Source: Isoetes taiwanensis
Taxonomy: Eukaryota; Streptophyta; Lycopodiopsida; Isoetales; Isoetaceae
Length of the DNA stretch: 64,000 nucleotides
Assembly (NCBI GenBank): GCA_021234155.1
Contig: JAJEKV010000064.1
Coordinates: forward strand, 7,504,001 to 7,568,000
Direction of reading: 5' to 3'
Positions 24,022-38,099 of the stretch are shown here, one piece after another; position 1 is the first letter of the stretch; every line of letters begins with the position of its first letter. A model generated the notes under the pieces. The model searched no databases. It saw only the letters and a program-made list of their open reading frames with translations, and was not told the DNA's origin. Both the position numbers and the translations under genes were made by a program.

Positions 24022-24493
24022 ACGAAGGCGGAATTCCACGGCCCATAAGTCAGGGAGCGCCTATAAGGAGAAACTTAAGACAGTTGGCAACAAAGCCACG
24101 AGCTCTGCCCGTCGGGAGGACCACGTGGACGCCGCCCGACCTCGCCGGGTGTCAGGGGGCAAGACCCTGCCCAAGACGCCGACACAACCAAAGAAGCCGC
24201 ATAGGTATAGGCCAGGTACCGTGGCGTTAAGAGAAATTCGGAAGTATCAGAAGACAACAGAGCTTCTGTTATGGAAGCTTTCCTTCCAGCGCCTGGTCCA
24301 AGAGATAGCAAAAGAGTATTGGACCGATCTTTGGTTCCAAACCTTTGCTATGCTCGCCCTATAGGAGGCCGCCAAAGACTATCTGGTAGCTCTTTTTGGG
24401 GATGCTAACCTCTGTGCTATCCATGCTAAGAGAGTTACCATTATGACAAAGGATTTGGCTCTCGCAAGAAGAATTCGGGGGGACCATAATTAG
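24008..24493 (+). pseudogene. Histone H3-like pseudogene
   Basis: The frame gives a basic tail ([20 protein letters not shown]), then the H3 fold: [31 protein letters not shown] and, after a stop, [15 protein letters not shown] and LARRIRG. It ends at TAG 24491-24493. H3 forms the nucleosome core with H4. An in-frame TAG (24362-24364) replaces the conserved Gln of 'MALQEAAE'. Two conserved Arg are Trp (CGG to TGG), which together with CAG to TAG suggests decay by cytosine deamination in methylated DNA. The loop between helices 1 and 2 has canonical H3 length, not the longer loop usual in plant CENH3. The N-terminal tail diverges widely from standard H3. Confidence 0.8.
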
Positions 24494-24720
24494 CTTGCTT
24501 GTCAAGTATTTTGTTGTACCAATTTTATTTAGAAATATAAAAAATCTGGTTGCCTTTTTTTTTTAATAAGTATGAAGTATTTATTTAATTATTAACAATA
24601 ACTGATGCTGACTGTCAACACAAATTTTAAAATAAAGTGACACCCAAACATTAGTTAGGATTTCATTCTTTTCCTTTGCTTCCCTTGCTTCTCGCTCCTC
24701 CTCTACCTCTCGCCTGTGCA

Positions 24721-26107
24721 ATGGAGATCCCTAGCCTCCTCCAATGGTATCAAGATGAAGAACATTGGGATCTTTAAATCCCATTCGGCATCCTTCAGCT
24801 TTTTCTGCTTCAAAAGGTGGATCTCATCACTAACATGCAGACCCACCCTGATTATGCTGCTTTCCTTGAGTTCTATACTCAGGAAATGGTACCCCTTTGC
24901 ATCACCATAGGGGATCCACCCCACCTCTATTTGGAAAGGGTCATTATGAGAGACATGCTGGGAGGTGATTCCTATGCCTCTAACATTCTCACAGGAAAGC
25001 TCAGATGGGGAAGAATCCATCCGTCTTGATGCGTGAGGGCCAACAATACTTGGAGGTAAACTTTGCTCTGGCTATACTCATGGATCAGTACGTTGAGGAT
25101 GATACCTTGCCAGCAGAGAAGGGGAAAGCATCAGCGGCCTCGGATGAGGAAGATGACGAGTACATATGGGAGGAGGACTTTGTTTGATGGAAACAGCTAG
25201 CAGAGCAGATGCCCCTACACCGAGATCAGGGAGCACGACTTACTGGATTGGATGTCCTGGTTATCCGCCATCAAGGGCACGAATACCTTCTATTGGAGGA
25301 TATTATGTGGACATATCATGTCATTGCTGACCTCAAGTTTAAAAAGAAGGCACATGTATTATATGAGCTCGCTGAGTACTGCATGGACGACTTCATCGAC
25401 TTCACCTCGGCTGAGCTCCCTACTGAGGTACAACAATTGCTTCAATTTCATCAGACCATTGAGCCAGTTGACAGCCTCTTATGCTTGCGACATCTTATAT
25501 TGCAAGAGGCATCGTCACAACCACCTGAGGAAGCTTTTATTACTATGGGACCTCACGTCCCAAACATTCATATGGTGGATATTCCCTCGGAATCTAATGA
25601 GGAAGGGGAAGATACAACAAAGATCATCTGAGGGAAGAAAAACAAGAAGTTAAGGAAGAGGAGGTCACTATAGACCTCGATAAGGAAGTAGCCACCTCTG
25701 TCATCCCGGAGGTTGGTGCTATGGGAAATCATGTCACCCGCTTCTTCCTTTCAGCTTTTAAGCCAGAACAGGTCCTTTTTGTGGCATGCAGAAGCATTAT
25801 AGTGGCACTCTGTATGTTATCCACCTTATCCGGACATAAGAAGTTCCCACATCGTGCGCTCACATATGTGCTCGTGCGACGGGACTTCGCGTTGACCGCC
25901 CTAGGGTAGGATATCGCACCATGGATGAGCATGAAGCTCTTTGTGGCTCTAGAGATTGCTTCCGCTGCTGCCCGTACCATCAGCCCCGGAGTTACACTAA
26001 CTGCCAACCACGTCCACCTCCTACGCCGATGGATGAGGATGCAGGACCTAGCTCCTGAATGTAGTTCTTTTCATTATAGTCTATGTCCCTGGGGCATTAA
26101 GATATAA
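24721..26107 (+). pseudogene. Unrecognised ~460-codon broken reading frame
   Basis: An ATG at 24721 opens a frame (MEIPSLLQWYQDEEHW) with a TAA at 24775-24777, then continues as NMQTHPDYAAFLEFYTQEMV to 25029. A shift leads to 25005-25631, which has a stop at 25185-25187 and an acidic segment (AASDEEDDEYIWEEDF). A second shift leads to 25628-26107 (EEKQEVKEEEVTIDLDKEV, then a hydrophobic segment). Coding-like composition carries across the shifts, so this is one decayed gene. I do not recognise the family. Its 3' end abuts a truncated LINE. Confidence 0.45.
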
Positions 26108-27145
26108 CCCACATATGGGCATGGCCACTAAAGAAAAAACTGTATGAATCTCTAGTCCAAAGCATAGTATTATATGGGGCTGAAATTTGGGGACCAGGGC
26201 TGCCACAAGGCTCTTGGGATGATATTGAACAGGTACACAAGAAGTTTCTCAGGCTAGAATTGGGTGTAAAGGCGCAAACCCCATATCCGATGATGCTAGC
26301 CGAATGCGGCACTATGCCACTTGAAGGGGAAGCTTTACTCAAATGCATTAGATACCTTGCTAAAATAAAAAAGATGGATGCCACACGCATTCCTTATTAT
26401 GCTTGCCTGAACACTGAACATAAAGGATGGTTTGCTGATGTCAAGACATGGCTTGAAAGATGGGATATCATGTGGGAAGAGGCAATTTCCATTGACAACC
26501 TGAGAACATGGGTCTATGAAAAGGTTAGAAGAAAAATGTGTATGAGCCCAAAGACTAAGATGATATTGTACAAGATGCATATGAATCCTACATTGGATGA
26601 GGCAATACATCTAAAGGAGAACTTATCGATAAAGAAGAGGCACAATATCAGCAGAATCCGGCTCAGCTCGCACCATCTAGGTGTGGAGGTTGGGAGATGG
26701 GGTACTACTCGAGAACCATGAGATCTTTGCAAAGTATGCGGCAAAGATGAGATAGAAGACGAAGACCATGTCATACTTAAGTGTCCCGACCTATAGTATA
26801 ATACGAGATGCGGACATGGCATCAACGCGTGCACGATTTACATACCTTTTTGGATTGGAAGGAAATAGAATTGGATCCTTTTTAATTGAGATTCTACAGC
26901 ATAGAGAGAGTTGTACCAAAAATGTAAATACCCTAATAGAAGAAGAGGATGCATTGAGTGAGAGTGAGGAATTGGATGAGGAATTGGAAACTCATCTAAT
27001 TTTTTATGACTATGATGTATAATAATGTCGTCTTATAGGCCTGGGAGGCCTCCCAAAAGACGCAATACACTTCACCTCTCTCTCTCCTCTCCCTCTCCTC
27101 TCCCTCTCCCTCTCCCTCTCCCCTCCCCCTCTCTCTCTCTCTCTG
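26108..27145 (+). mobile_element. 5'-truncated LINE with CT-rich tail
   Basis: From about 26115 the translation (WAWPLKKKLYESLVQSIVLY, GAEIWGPG, then LELGVKAQTPYPMMLAECG) is collinear with the C-terminal third of the LINE at 27146-29880. It continues to SSHHLGVEVGRW and, past a TGA at 26719, to CKVCGKDEIEDEDHVILKCP. The 3' UTR contains a perfect hairpin GGCCT-GGG-AGGCC (27038-27050), then ACTTCAC and CT-rich repeats up to the start of the next LINE. It lacks the reverse transcriptase because of 5' truncation. Confidence 0.85.
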
Positions 27146-30614
<3,469 letters not shown>

Positions 30615-32790
30615 TATTCAACTTTCTTCAAGCACCCCCAATGATATCATAGCCTTCTTCCTGACATCCTGAGGTATTGTAATTCTCGCATTTCTAGCTG
30701 GAATAGTGTTTGGAGTCCATGAGTACAAAACACTTTCATAGTCTAGCCAAAGATCAGGATCACTCGGATTTCTCCTCCATCTCTTTGTCCAACAATCTGA
30801 GTACCTTTCTTTATCCGACACGTTGGTCAACCGATGCCTTTGGACACCACCATTCCACCCGCACATGGTTGAAGTTAATATTACCTTCTTCTTTGCAAAT
30901 ATCAGAGATAGTGAACCCCAACCACACTGGATATGTATCTAAATCTGATGGCTTTACTACCACAAATTGGTAGCATTCCAAGTCAGTGGAAGGTTCATAA
31001 GCATCCATGCCTAGAAACTTTGGCCTATTGTTCTTAGGACCAACATAGTGTTTGTCGGAAGGAGGAGGAGCATATTGTTTGCGAATGCTACTTACGGTGT
31101 CATCAAAATCCCTCGACCTGCTAAGGTCTTCCACCTAGTCTTAGGCAACCACCCTTCTTTCAATTCATCCGAGGATGTGTCTATCTCCCCAACACGGGTT
31201 AATCACCTTCTTCCAAGAAGCCACCAAGGCGGTTGGTGTCATCCGGATTGGTTTGCCAATGCTTTACATAGTCTTGGATTCCTTCCTTAGTCAATCCCAA
31301 TTGCTTCACTTCTTGAAGAGGTTTTAAAGCTTTTGGTTGACCTAGAGGTATCATAGGCTTGCCATTCTCATCTCTACGCCATATTTCCTCCCTCCCTCCT
31401 CTCCACTCATCCTCTCGAAGGTCTCATCTTCCATTGGAAGATTGGAATCCCATCTCTCACCCAAAAGTGAACTGCAGAGGCCTGGAATGACCTTCAAGCT
31501 CCAATGTATAACCATCCACAAAGCTCTTCCAATCGGGCACTTCTTCTATGAGAGAAGCTATAGGGTTTGGAGTAGTGCATTCATGCAAGATTTCCATTAG
31601 CCTAGGAAAGTTGGTCACTTTGTTTTGCTGCTCAAAGATACAACTATATTTGCCAAATAATGCATCCACATCCTCATGGGTATGCGGGCATAAGAAACCC
31701 TAAATTAACTCTTTCAAATATCCCCACACTGTTAAGTAGGATAGGAAAGAAAACATCCACTGTTCTTATTTTGGCAAAGACAATTATCAAGTTGCAAGAG
31801 AAACCTTTTGGGTAGATCTTGAGGTTTAGCACGTGAAGTTGAAGCTCCAACATGTTCATTAGACCCATGCTTCCTAAACCTTGCCTTGCTGAACTTTTCA
31901 ATATTGTTAGGGTTTCCATCTAACAATGCTCTATGTAGTGCCTGGCTAGCTATAAGGTCCTGGAGGTGACCATTGTATCCATTTTCATAGTTTCTCAAAC
32001 ACCTCATGATACTCCCAATATGAAAACTGGACCATCACTCCACAACTCCAAACTAAAATGGCCATAGTAGGTTTGATTACGCCCATGCAAGATTGCCCCG
32101 ACCATTGAGATCTCGTAAAAGGGTATGATCTTCCACATGACTTTGGTATGTACTTGAATTGTGGAAGACAAGTCTTTTTGCTGGTCCATCTTGTCATGTA
32201 TAATACATAAATAGTTATTGGGTTCCAATGCAGATAAAGTCCTCCACATCCAATAACATGATCTACATGATAGTTGGTCAGTCATATGGTCCTTCATATG
32301 CTCCCTTATCCTAGCCCTTTGACTAGGTTGCACAGTCTTATCAAGAGTCTCCTTCAACTTAGCACATAAATTGCACTTTGCAAAGTTGTTTGAAGTTGCT
32401 ATGGTGACATGATTGAAATGCTTCTTCCATAACCTACTAAAGCTAGGTTGGGATATTGGAAGAATTCCCAATTCTCAAGTAGGGAATTCACTTCTTCCAA
32501 AATACTCTTTTTGAGTACAATGTGATGGCAACCTTTTTCTCAACAACTGCTCTTCCCTTTTCATCCCTTACGCTTTTGTGTGGCATAGACTCGCATTGAA
32601 ATCAATATATTTTTCAAATATCTCCCGGCAGCCCGGGGTCCTAGCTGTTGGTCTCAACAAACCATTATTTCCATGTAAAGCAATCCTGTTCCCCCTCTGC
32701 TTTTTTTTTTGCCAATTATGCCATGAAGAAGTTGGAATTGCATGGATACTCCGCCATGCTTTTGCACATATCCATTTGCCTAGCAAAGGG
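30615..32790 (-). pseudogene. Decayed DUF7869-like (transposase/RNase H-like) protein gene
   Basis: Minus-strand pieces in order are ICAKAWRSIHAIPTSSWHNW and RIALHGNNGLLRP (32786-32568), FAKCNLCAKLKETLDK...CIIHDKMDQQKDL (32471-32004), and LLQLDNCLCQNKN (about 31800-31760). Then come AHTHEDVDALFGKYS and EVPDWKSFVDGYT (31690-31457), HVRVEWWCPKASVD (about 30870-30820) and a C-terminal part with TIPQDVRKKAMISLGVL (to 30618). 'FAKC..C', 'HDxMDxxK', 'LDNCxxxNKN' and 'HTHEDxD' are hallmarks I associate with the DUF7869-type family, whose Asp/Asn motifs suggest an RNase H-like core. Frameshifts between the blocks and stops show it is no longer functional. Confidence 0.6.
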
Positions 32791-33784
32791 TATCTTTTTC
32801 TGTTTGGGTTTCTTTCATCTTGAAGTGCATGCTCAAGATTGTGTACATGTAGGTCCTCCTCTCATCAACGGTGTACTCTTGAAAAGTGGCTCTTGCTTCC
32901 ACCAATTGTTCTATTGTGAAGAATTGCATACAATCACTCCAACAACAACTGAGCCCCTAACCTTCACCATTGTCTCACGTTTGGTGTCACTAATCAACTT
33001 GGCTCTTTTGCTAGGATAATGTCCGGCAACCGATACTTCTCCCCTTTTGCCTAGGTTTAGAGTTCCAAGCGCCAATGGATCAATATCAAGACAATCATTG
33101 TCCCCAACAACCTCGGGCTCGGAAAAATATAATCCTCCACAAATTGAACACTACTTATAGGCCATGCCATGATGCAAGGAACCTCCAATTGCTTGACACA
33201 ACCAAAACATTCCTTGTCACCCAAACCTTTACCTTTCGGTTGTCTTCCAACATCGAAATTGCAATACCAATATTGTCTTCCCTAGCCTTTCATCATTAAT
33301 GACTTGACCGGGGATCTGCTAGCACAATGACTCCTTGGCCTACTATTTCCTTGTTGCACTTGTGCATGATTCTCACCTTCTTGTTCCTCCATTGCACCCT
33401 ACTATAGAGGACTAATTGTTTTTCTTCAACATTCTTGCTAGGAGTTGGTTTTCATTGATATTGCTCTTTTCACCATCTTGAGTTGAGGGGCACCATTGAC
33501 CTAGGCAAATTGCACCCTTTTTAGTCAATGAGTAAGAAAAAATTATTACACCATAAGATAAAAAAAAAGTACATTACATTTATGGAATATGTAGAGGTAA
33601 ATCAAATTTTTTAAAAGCAAGAAATTCCTTGGAAATAGGTTTAATATAATAATAACAATGGGCTTAAACGAAATCATTTAAAACAAGAATTTTCATGGCA
33701 ACAACAAGGAAATGACATTTATATAAATATATCCAAATTTTAATTATCGAAAATTTGGATATATGATCTGAAAAAGACATATAA
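32791..33784. other. Spacer
   Basis: This may hold the decayed 5' part of the DUF7869-like gene (minus strand), but no further motif was recognised. From 33540 it becomes very AT-rich. Confidence 0.4.
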
Positions 33785-33950
33785 CTAATAGGCGTGAGAA
33801 TTTATTATCCATAATAATATACCCTAGACTAGATAATATAGTCAAGTGGAATTTAGATGCGCTGGCGTGTTATTTGAGGCAATAAATTATTCACGCTAAG
33901 AGCTAATTAACCCTATATAAATCCGGTTCACGCTCTCAAGACCTCCATTA
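33785..33950 (+). promoter_or_regulatory. Promoter copy 1 with TATATAA box
   Basis: It contains CGTGAGAATTTATT, then CTGGCGTGTTA, AATTATTCACGCTAA, TATATAA (33914-33920) and CACGCTCTCAA. The same ordered motifs recur in promoter copy 2 at 35010-35170. The first ATG after it is at 33981. Confidence 0.6.
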
Positions 33951-33980
33951 CGTCCCATTTTTTTTTTTTCGCCTCCCGCC

Positions 33981-34469
33981 ATGAAGCGCCAAACCTCGGC
34001 TTTCGACCTTCATGAAGAACCCGAGGTCTCCTCAAAGAGACGTCGGGTTGAAGAACCCGCTCAATTCCCCCCCTCATTGATTTTTTTTTCCCAATTCTCC
34101 TCTCGATTAGATTCGGAGGATGATTTGATTTCGTTATGGAAGAGGAGGAGTTGAGCTCCTCCGATTCCCTCGATTCAAAGAGGAGGAAGAGGAGGAGTTG
34201 GAGGAAGAGGAGGAGATGTCCTCCCAAGAGCACATGACCGCTCTGCTTCAGGGTTGGCTTGACCCTGAAACAGAGAATGAAATCTCGGAGGAGGAGGAGG
34301 AGGAGGAGGAGGAGGATTCGGAAGAAGGTCGACAATTCGACCAGTTTTTGGAGTGGTTAAGAGATGAACCAGGTTTGCATGTGATTTCTTTTTGTTTTTT
34401 GTTTTTGCACCTTTCTTTCTTTTCTAACACCTTTCTTTCTTCTTTGTTGCAGGCGTGGAAGAAGAGTGA
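33981..34469 (+). CDS. Small acidic protein gene with one intron, unrecognised
   Basis: After promoter copy 1, ATG 33981 opens MKRQTSAFDLHEEPEVSSKR followed by RRVEEP, an NLS-like basic cluster, and ends at a TGA near 34154. A second frame gives EEELEEEEEMSSQEHMTALL, a polyglutamate run (from (GAG/GGA)n at 34289-34317) and RQFDQFLEWLRDEP. That frame splices cleanly across 34372-34452 (CAG|GTTTGC ... TTGCAG|GC) to end GVEEE and TGA 34467-34469. The junction between the first and second frames is unclear: a second intron or a frameshift. The product would be a strongly acidic, possibly nuclear, protein. I do not know the family. Confidence 0.4.
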
Positions 34470-35009
34470 TGCAGATCCCGGGCGGCCCATTTTTTGTTTC
34501 CATTCTTACAGAAGTTTTGGACACGCCTCCGGGCATTTTTTTTCTGTAAATTGTGTGAAAAGCCTTCGGGCAACTGCTTCCAAGCCTTCGGGCATCTGTA
34601 CATACAACTGTTTTTAATGAAATCAAACAGTTTTCTTCATAAACTTTGTCTTCAAACAGTTTTCTTCAAACAGTTTTTCTGTACATAAATTTTTTTGGAT
34701 AAAATCAAACTGTATTCTCCAATTATTTTGGCTCCAAGCTGTTTTCTCTAAAATTTTGTCTCTCTAGAATTTTGTATCTGCAAATTTTGTCTCAACAAAG
34801 TCTCGGGAACACTATAAATCAACCACATGAGAAATCTCTGATTCATCACAGTAACCATAGGAAATTTTCCTATACGACCTAAAACAATTCCCCAACCTTA
34901 CAAGTCATTTTTTAGCCTTCATAATTTTGCCTTTAAAATCATTTTTAATGTAGCCTATATAAAATTTCTAAATTCTATTTTTTCGAATGCAATAAATGGA
35001 ATAAAATGC

Positions 35010-35175
35010 CGTGAGAATTTATTGCATGAAATGCAATATTCTCCATATATACCATATACATGTCATGTCTGGCGGGAAGACCGTACGCCAGGCGTGTTAA
35101 TTCAAGCAATCAATTATTCACGCTAACTTTTTTCTAATTGTGCCTATATAAATCCATTTTACGCTCTCAAAGTTC
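35010..35175 (+). promoter_or_regulatory. Promoter copy 2 with TATATAA box
   Basis: It repeats the layout of copy 1: CGTGAGAATTTATT, ACGCCAGGCGTGTTAATT, CAATTATTCACGCTAA, TATATAA (35145-35151) and TACGCTCTCAA. A likely 5' UTR exon follows with a GTGAGC donor at 35251. Spacing from TATA to the downstream CGCTCTCAA is the same in both copies. Confidence 0.6.
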
Positions 35176-35739
35176 CTACATTTTCTTCCTTCCTTCATAC
35201 GATTTGCCGGTTGCGCTTCTGCTGTGTTTGGATCCGCCCTCCTGAAATCTTGGTGAGCAGATTTATATTCAGCAATGTTAGATGTTTGGTTTCGGCAATT
35301 CCTAACTTACTAAAAGACTCCGCCTTTTGTTCAGAAAGCACCAGAAGAAAGGAGGAAATCGGAGACTCAGAATTAAAACCAAAAGCAGAGGACTAAGGTC
35401 TGCGAATCGAAAAGCCTCGGAATTAAAACCACAAGCATAGTCCTCCGTTCTTCGAATCCTTCCAGCCTCAGAACTCAAGGTTAGTTTTCATTTAGTTTTA
35501 AGTTGCATCTCAATGGCAGGTTTAATCCAAGAAGACAAGCTTTTGCATTTGCTCGAGGCAGAGGAAGCAGATGATGTTTATGAAAACCAGAATAGTTTTT
35601 TATAAACTTCATCTGCTTCTTTTTGTTTCGAGTAAATTCTTGAGTTTCTCTTCCTGAATTAATCATGCTATTGCATGCAAGTTTCTATTATGAATAAGTG
35701 TAGTAGAAAGCATTAGAAAAATCTGAAAGATAATATTTG

Positions 35740-36046
35740 AAACACGCTAAGCGTGTTTTAGGGTAACCTTAGCCTTCAACATGAATACACGCTCGGCGTG
35801 CATTCAGCAGGGAGGGAGAAAAAAAAAACCTGTACAGATAGATAAGTAAATAGATAAAGGCCAGGCAATTATTTACACGCTGGCTGCTGAATGCACGCCG
35901 AGCGTGTATAGTTTTTCCTATATAGCAGTTTACACGCTGAGCGTGCAAACAATTGTATCCCTACTTTCAACTTTTACGCTAAACACGCCGGGCGTGTCTC
36001 TTAGTTTCTAAGTTTATAAATAAAGAAATATAACACGCCAGGCGTG
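35740..36046. repeat. Cluster of six CACGC...GCGTG palindromes
   Basis: Sites are 35743-35755 (CACGCTAAGCGTG), 35788-35800 (CACGCTCGGCGTG), 35894-35906 (CACGCCGAGCGTG), 35933-35945 (CACGCTGAGCGTG), 35984-35996 (CACGCCGGGCGTG) and 36034-36046 (CACGCCAGGCGTG). All have 5-bp arms CACGC/GCGTG and a three-base centre that varies. The last lies 34 bp upstream of the ATG at 36080. They are candidates for protein-binding sites or mini-hairpins. The motif recurs to 41.8 kb. Confidence 0.8.
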
Positions 36047-36079
36047 AATACTGATACTCCGCTCACTTCCTATTGATAG

Positions 36080-36634
36080 ATGCCAGGTTACATTAATCAC
36101 CCGGTTGGTGACGAAGATGGATTGGAATTACATTTGGGCCAGCAATCACACAGCCCAGCTCCAGTTTCGGCTCCAATCTCCAGTCCGGTTGAACCGCAGC
36201 CGAGCACCAGTTCGGCTGGAGCACCAGTCTTGCAACCCCTGGAGTACTTGGATCAAGTAATGATGATGGCAGCAGAGCGCAGGGCAATGATAGATCTGGG
36301 CTCTGGGGCCCTTGCAATCGCACGGAGGCTCGCCCTCTTATCTAATCACTTCGAGAATGCAGTACATGCATTGATCGAGAGTGAATCTCGCATCCGTCAG
36401 CTCGAGATTCAAAATGAGGAGCTGCGTTTCTTAGTGGTTAGCCTCTATGCCCGGATGCCCCAACACGAACCACTACCACAGGCGGTATACGATGCAATGG
36501 AGATGGCTCAACCAATGGAACCACTACCAAGCAGCGCTTATAATGATGCATTGGAGGTTCAACCAATGGAGCAGGAGGCGGGAGGAGGAGGAGGAGCAGG
36601 AGGTGGAGGTGGAGCAAAGGGGTGGTGGAGCTAG
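36080..36634 (+). CDS. Unrecognised 184-residue protein: coiled coil and Gly-rich C-terminus
   Basis: The frame begins ATG at 36080 and is uninterrupted to 36634. Residues 1-60 are Pro/Ser/Gln-rich. About residues 70-125 are helical with heptad-like spacing (NHFENAVHALIESESRIRQL, then EIQNEELRFLVVSL). The tail has two QPMEP/QPMEQ-type repeats and ends in a Gly run plus AKGWWS. No known domain is recognised. Promoter copy 2 lies 0.9 kb upstream, and the palindrome cluster lies between. A spliced 5' leader from 35160 is plausible. It may act as a DNA-binding or self-associating protein, but that is a guess. Confidence 0.5.
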   Translation: MPGYINHPVGDEDGLELHLGQQSHSPAPVSAPISSPVEPQPSTSSAGAPVLQPLEYLDQVMMMAAERRAMIDLGSGALAIARRLALLSNHFENAVHALIESESRIRQLEIQNEELRFLVVSLYARMPQHEPLPQAVYDAMEMAQPMEPLPSSAYNDALEVQPMEQEAGGGGGAGGGGGAKGWWS

Positions 36635-36639
36635 AGCCC

Positions 36640-37450
36640 GGTGTTTTTTTTGGGGTTTTACCGTAAGAATTCACTATGCCCCGCAATGGAAATGGGAGAT
36701 CGATAGCCCAGCCTACGCGATGACGGGCTTGAAACAAGAGTCCGGGATTTTGTCCGGTTTATCCGGTTTATCCAGATTATATACAATTGTAATCTTTTTC
36801 CAATGAATACAACAAATTTTGTCTACTTCTATATTTCTACAATGTAATACATGCTACATACCTTTTTAAGCGGTTTCTTGGCCATGCAACAAATGTTCCA
36901 ACACTTTCTCCAACCGTATCCCCACCGGGTGTCTCATGAGGTAAAGCTTCATCCATAGCAGCTTGATTAATCACCATCAGAATCGGACATACTTATCCCC
37001 GGAATTCCATGACAGTTCATAAACCGGATCGATGGAGTCGATCTTGCATAATCCTACTTTCCTTTTCTGATTTGTAGTTAACATGAAACATTCATCTTCG
37101 ATTAATCGCAGAAAATTGCTATTCAGACACCTACTATTGGAAATTAATGTTCAAGCTATTGAATGAGATGAGTACCGTAATTGCGTCAGAGCCATTCTTG
37201 AGAAGCTGATTTGAGAAGCGTATAGCGCTATGGAAACTCCGCGGTCGGGAAAATTCGAATTAGAAGAAAGATTAGGTTAACTACGTTTTAGTGGGATAAA
37301 TTTGGCGGGATACTTTTTGGGTAGATTGGTTTTAAAAACTTAATGAAAGAAGCCTACGGACGGGTCTTCGTCATTATTATTTGTATGTGTCAAGAATATT
37401 TCAAACCGCATTTTGTGTTTTCTTGAAATTCAAATTTCTCTATTTCTCGC
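36640..37450. other. Spacer
   Basis: This is the 3' flank of the 184-residue ORF. AATGAATACAAC near 36803 could be part of a polyadenylation region. No gene or repeat was recognised. Confidence 0.5.
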
Positions 37451-37452
37451 AC

Positions 37453-37650
37453 AGGTAGAAAAAGCTATTTCTTGAAAGCGTTTCGAAAGGCCAGATCGAA
37501 GCGACCTTCCCCGACTGTTACTAGGCGACTCCGGAGATGTCTTCTAAAGTTTAATCGAGGTCGAGGCGAGGCAAGAGGAAGCGGTGGAAGAGGAATCTCT
37601 AAACCCGCTCTTCTCAAGTTTCGGAGGACGTTGATCGAATACACGTAATA
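37453..37650 (+). CDS. Possible exon encoding a strongly basic peptide
   Basis: After a good acceptor (TTTCTCGCACAG|GT) the frame reads RKSYFLKAFRKARSKRPSPT then TRRLRRCLLKFNRGRGEARG and stops at TAA near 37648. It is very Arg/Lys-rich, with an RG-rich patch as in nucleic-acid-binding proteins. No ATG is visible, so the upstream exon is unknown. This is low confidence. Confidence 0.25.
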
Positions 37651-38023
37651 CATGTAACCCTATTCAAGGTATTTAATTTGCCACGAGAATACACATAATC
37701 GTGTGGAGAGTATTATGCTTGCATGAATTTGAGATATTTCCTTGCCTTGAGATAATATGCTTTGCATGAGTTTGAGTTATTATGCTTTGCATGAATTTTA
37801 AGTATTAACATCAGGTAATGCTCGATTGTCCGATTCGTAGAACATAATTTTGCCTGTTTTATATATAGAATATAGCGGTGTTAGGCAGTTGGAGATAGCA
37901 ATGTTCAATGAGGTTAAATAGTGTGAAATATGGATTCATGAAGGGTATGTAGCTTAAAATGTGGATGCAAAATAATTTAGTTTCAAATTAACGCATAGCA
38001 TGGTCAATAATAGGAGATACCAA

Positions 38024-38072
38024 CACGCCAAGCGTGATTTGTACTAATTTAGGTTTAAATGCACCAAGCGTG
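38024..38072. repeat. Two more CACGC/GCGTG-type sites
   Basis: CACGCCAAGCGTG lies at 38024-38036, and a decayed form, GCACCAAGCGTG, lies at 38061-38072. Confidence 0.7.
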
Positions 38073-38099
38073 ATCTCTTGTTCCGAAAAAGTACTCTAA

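Noticed and set aside
24125-24493. Centromeric histone CENH3
   Set aside because: The loop between helices 1 and 2 has canonical H3 length, and the fold is close to standard H3. Only the tail is divergent.
34248-34490. Poly-Ser minus-strand frame
   Set aside because: It is the antisense of the GAG/GGA repeat encoding polyglutamate on the plus strand.
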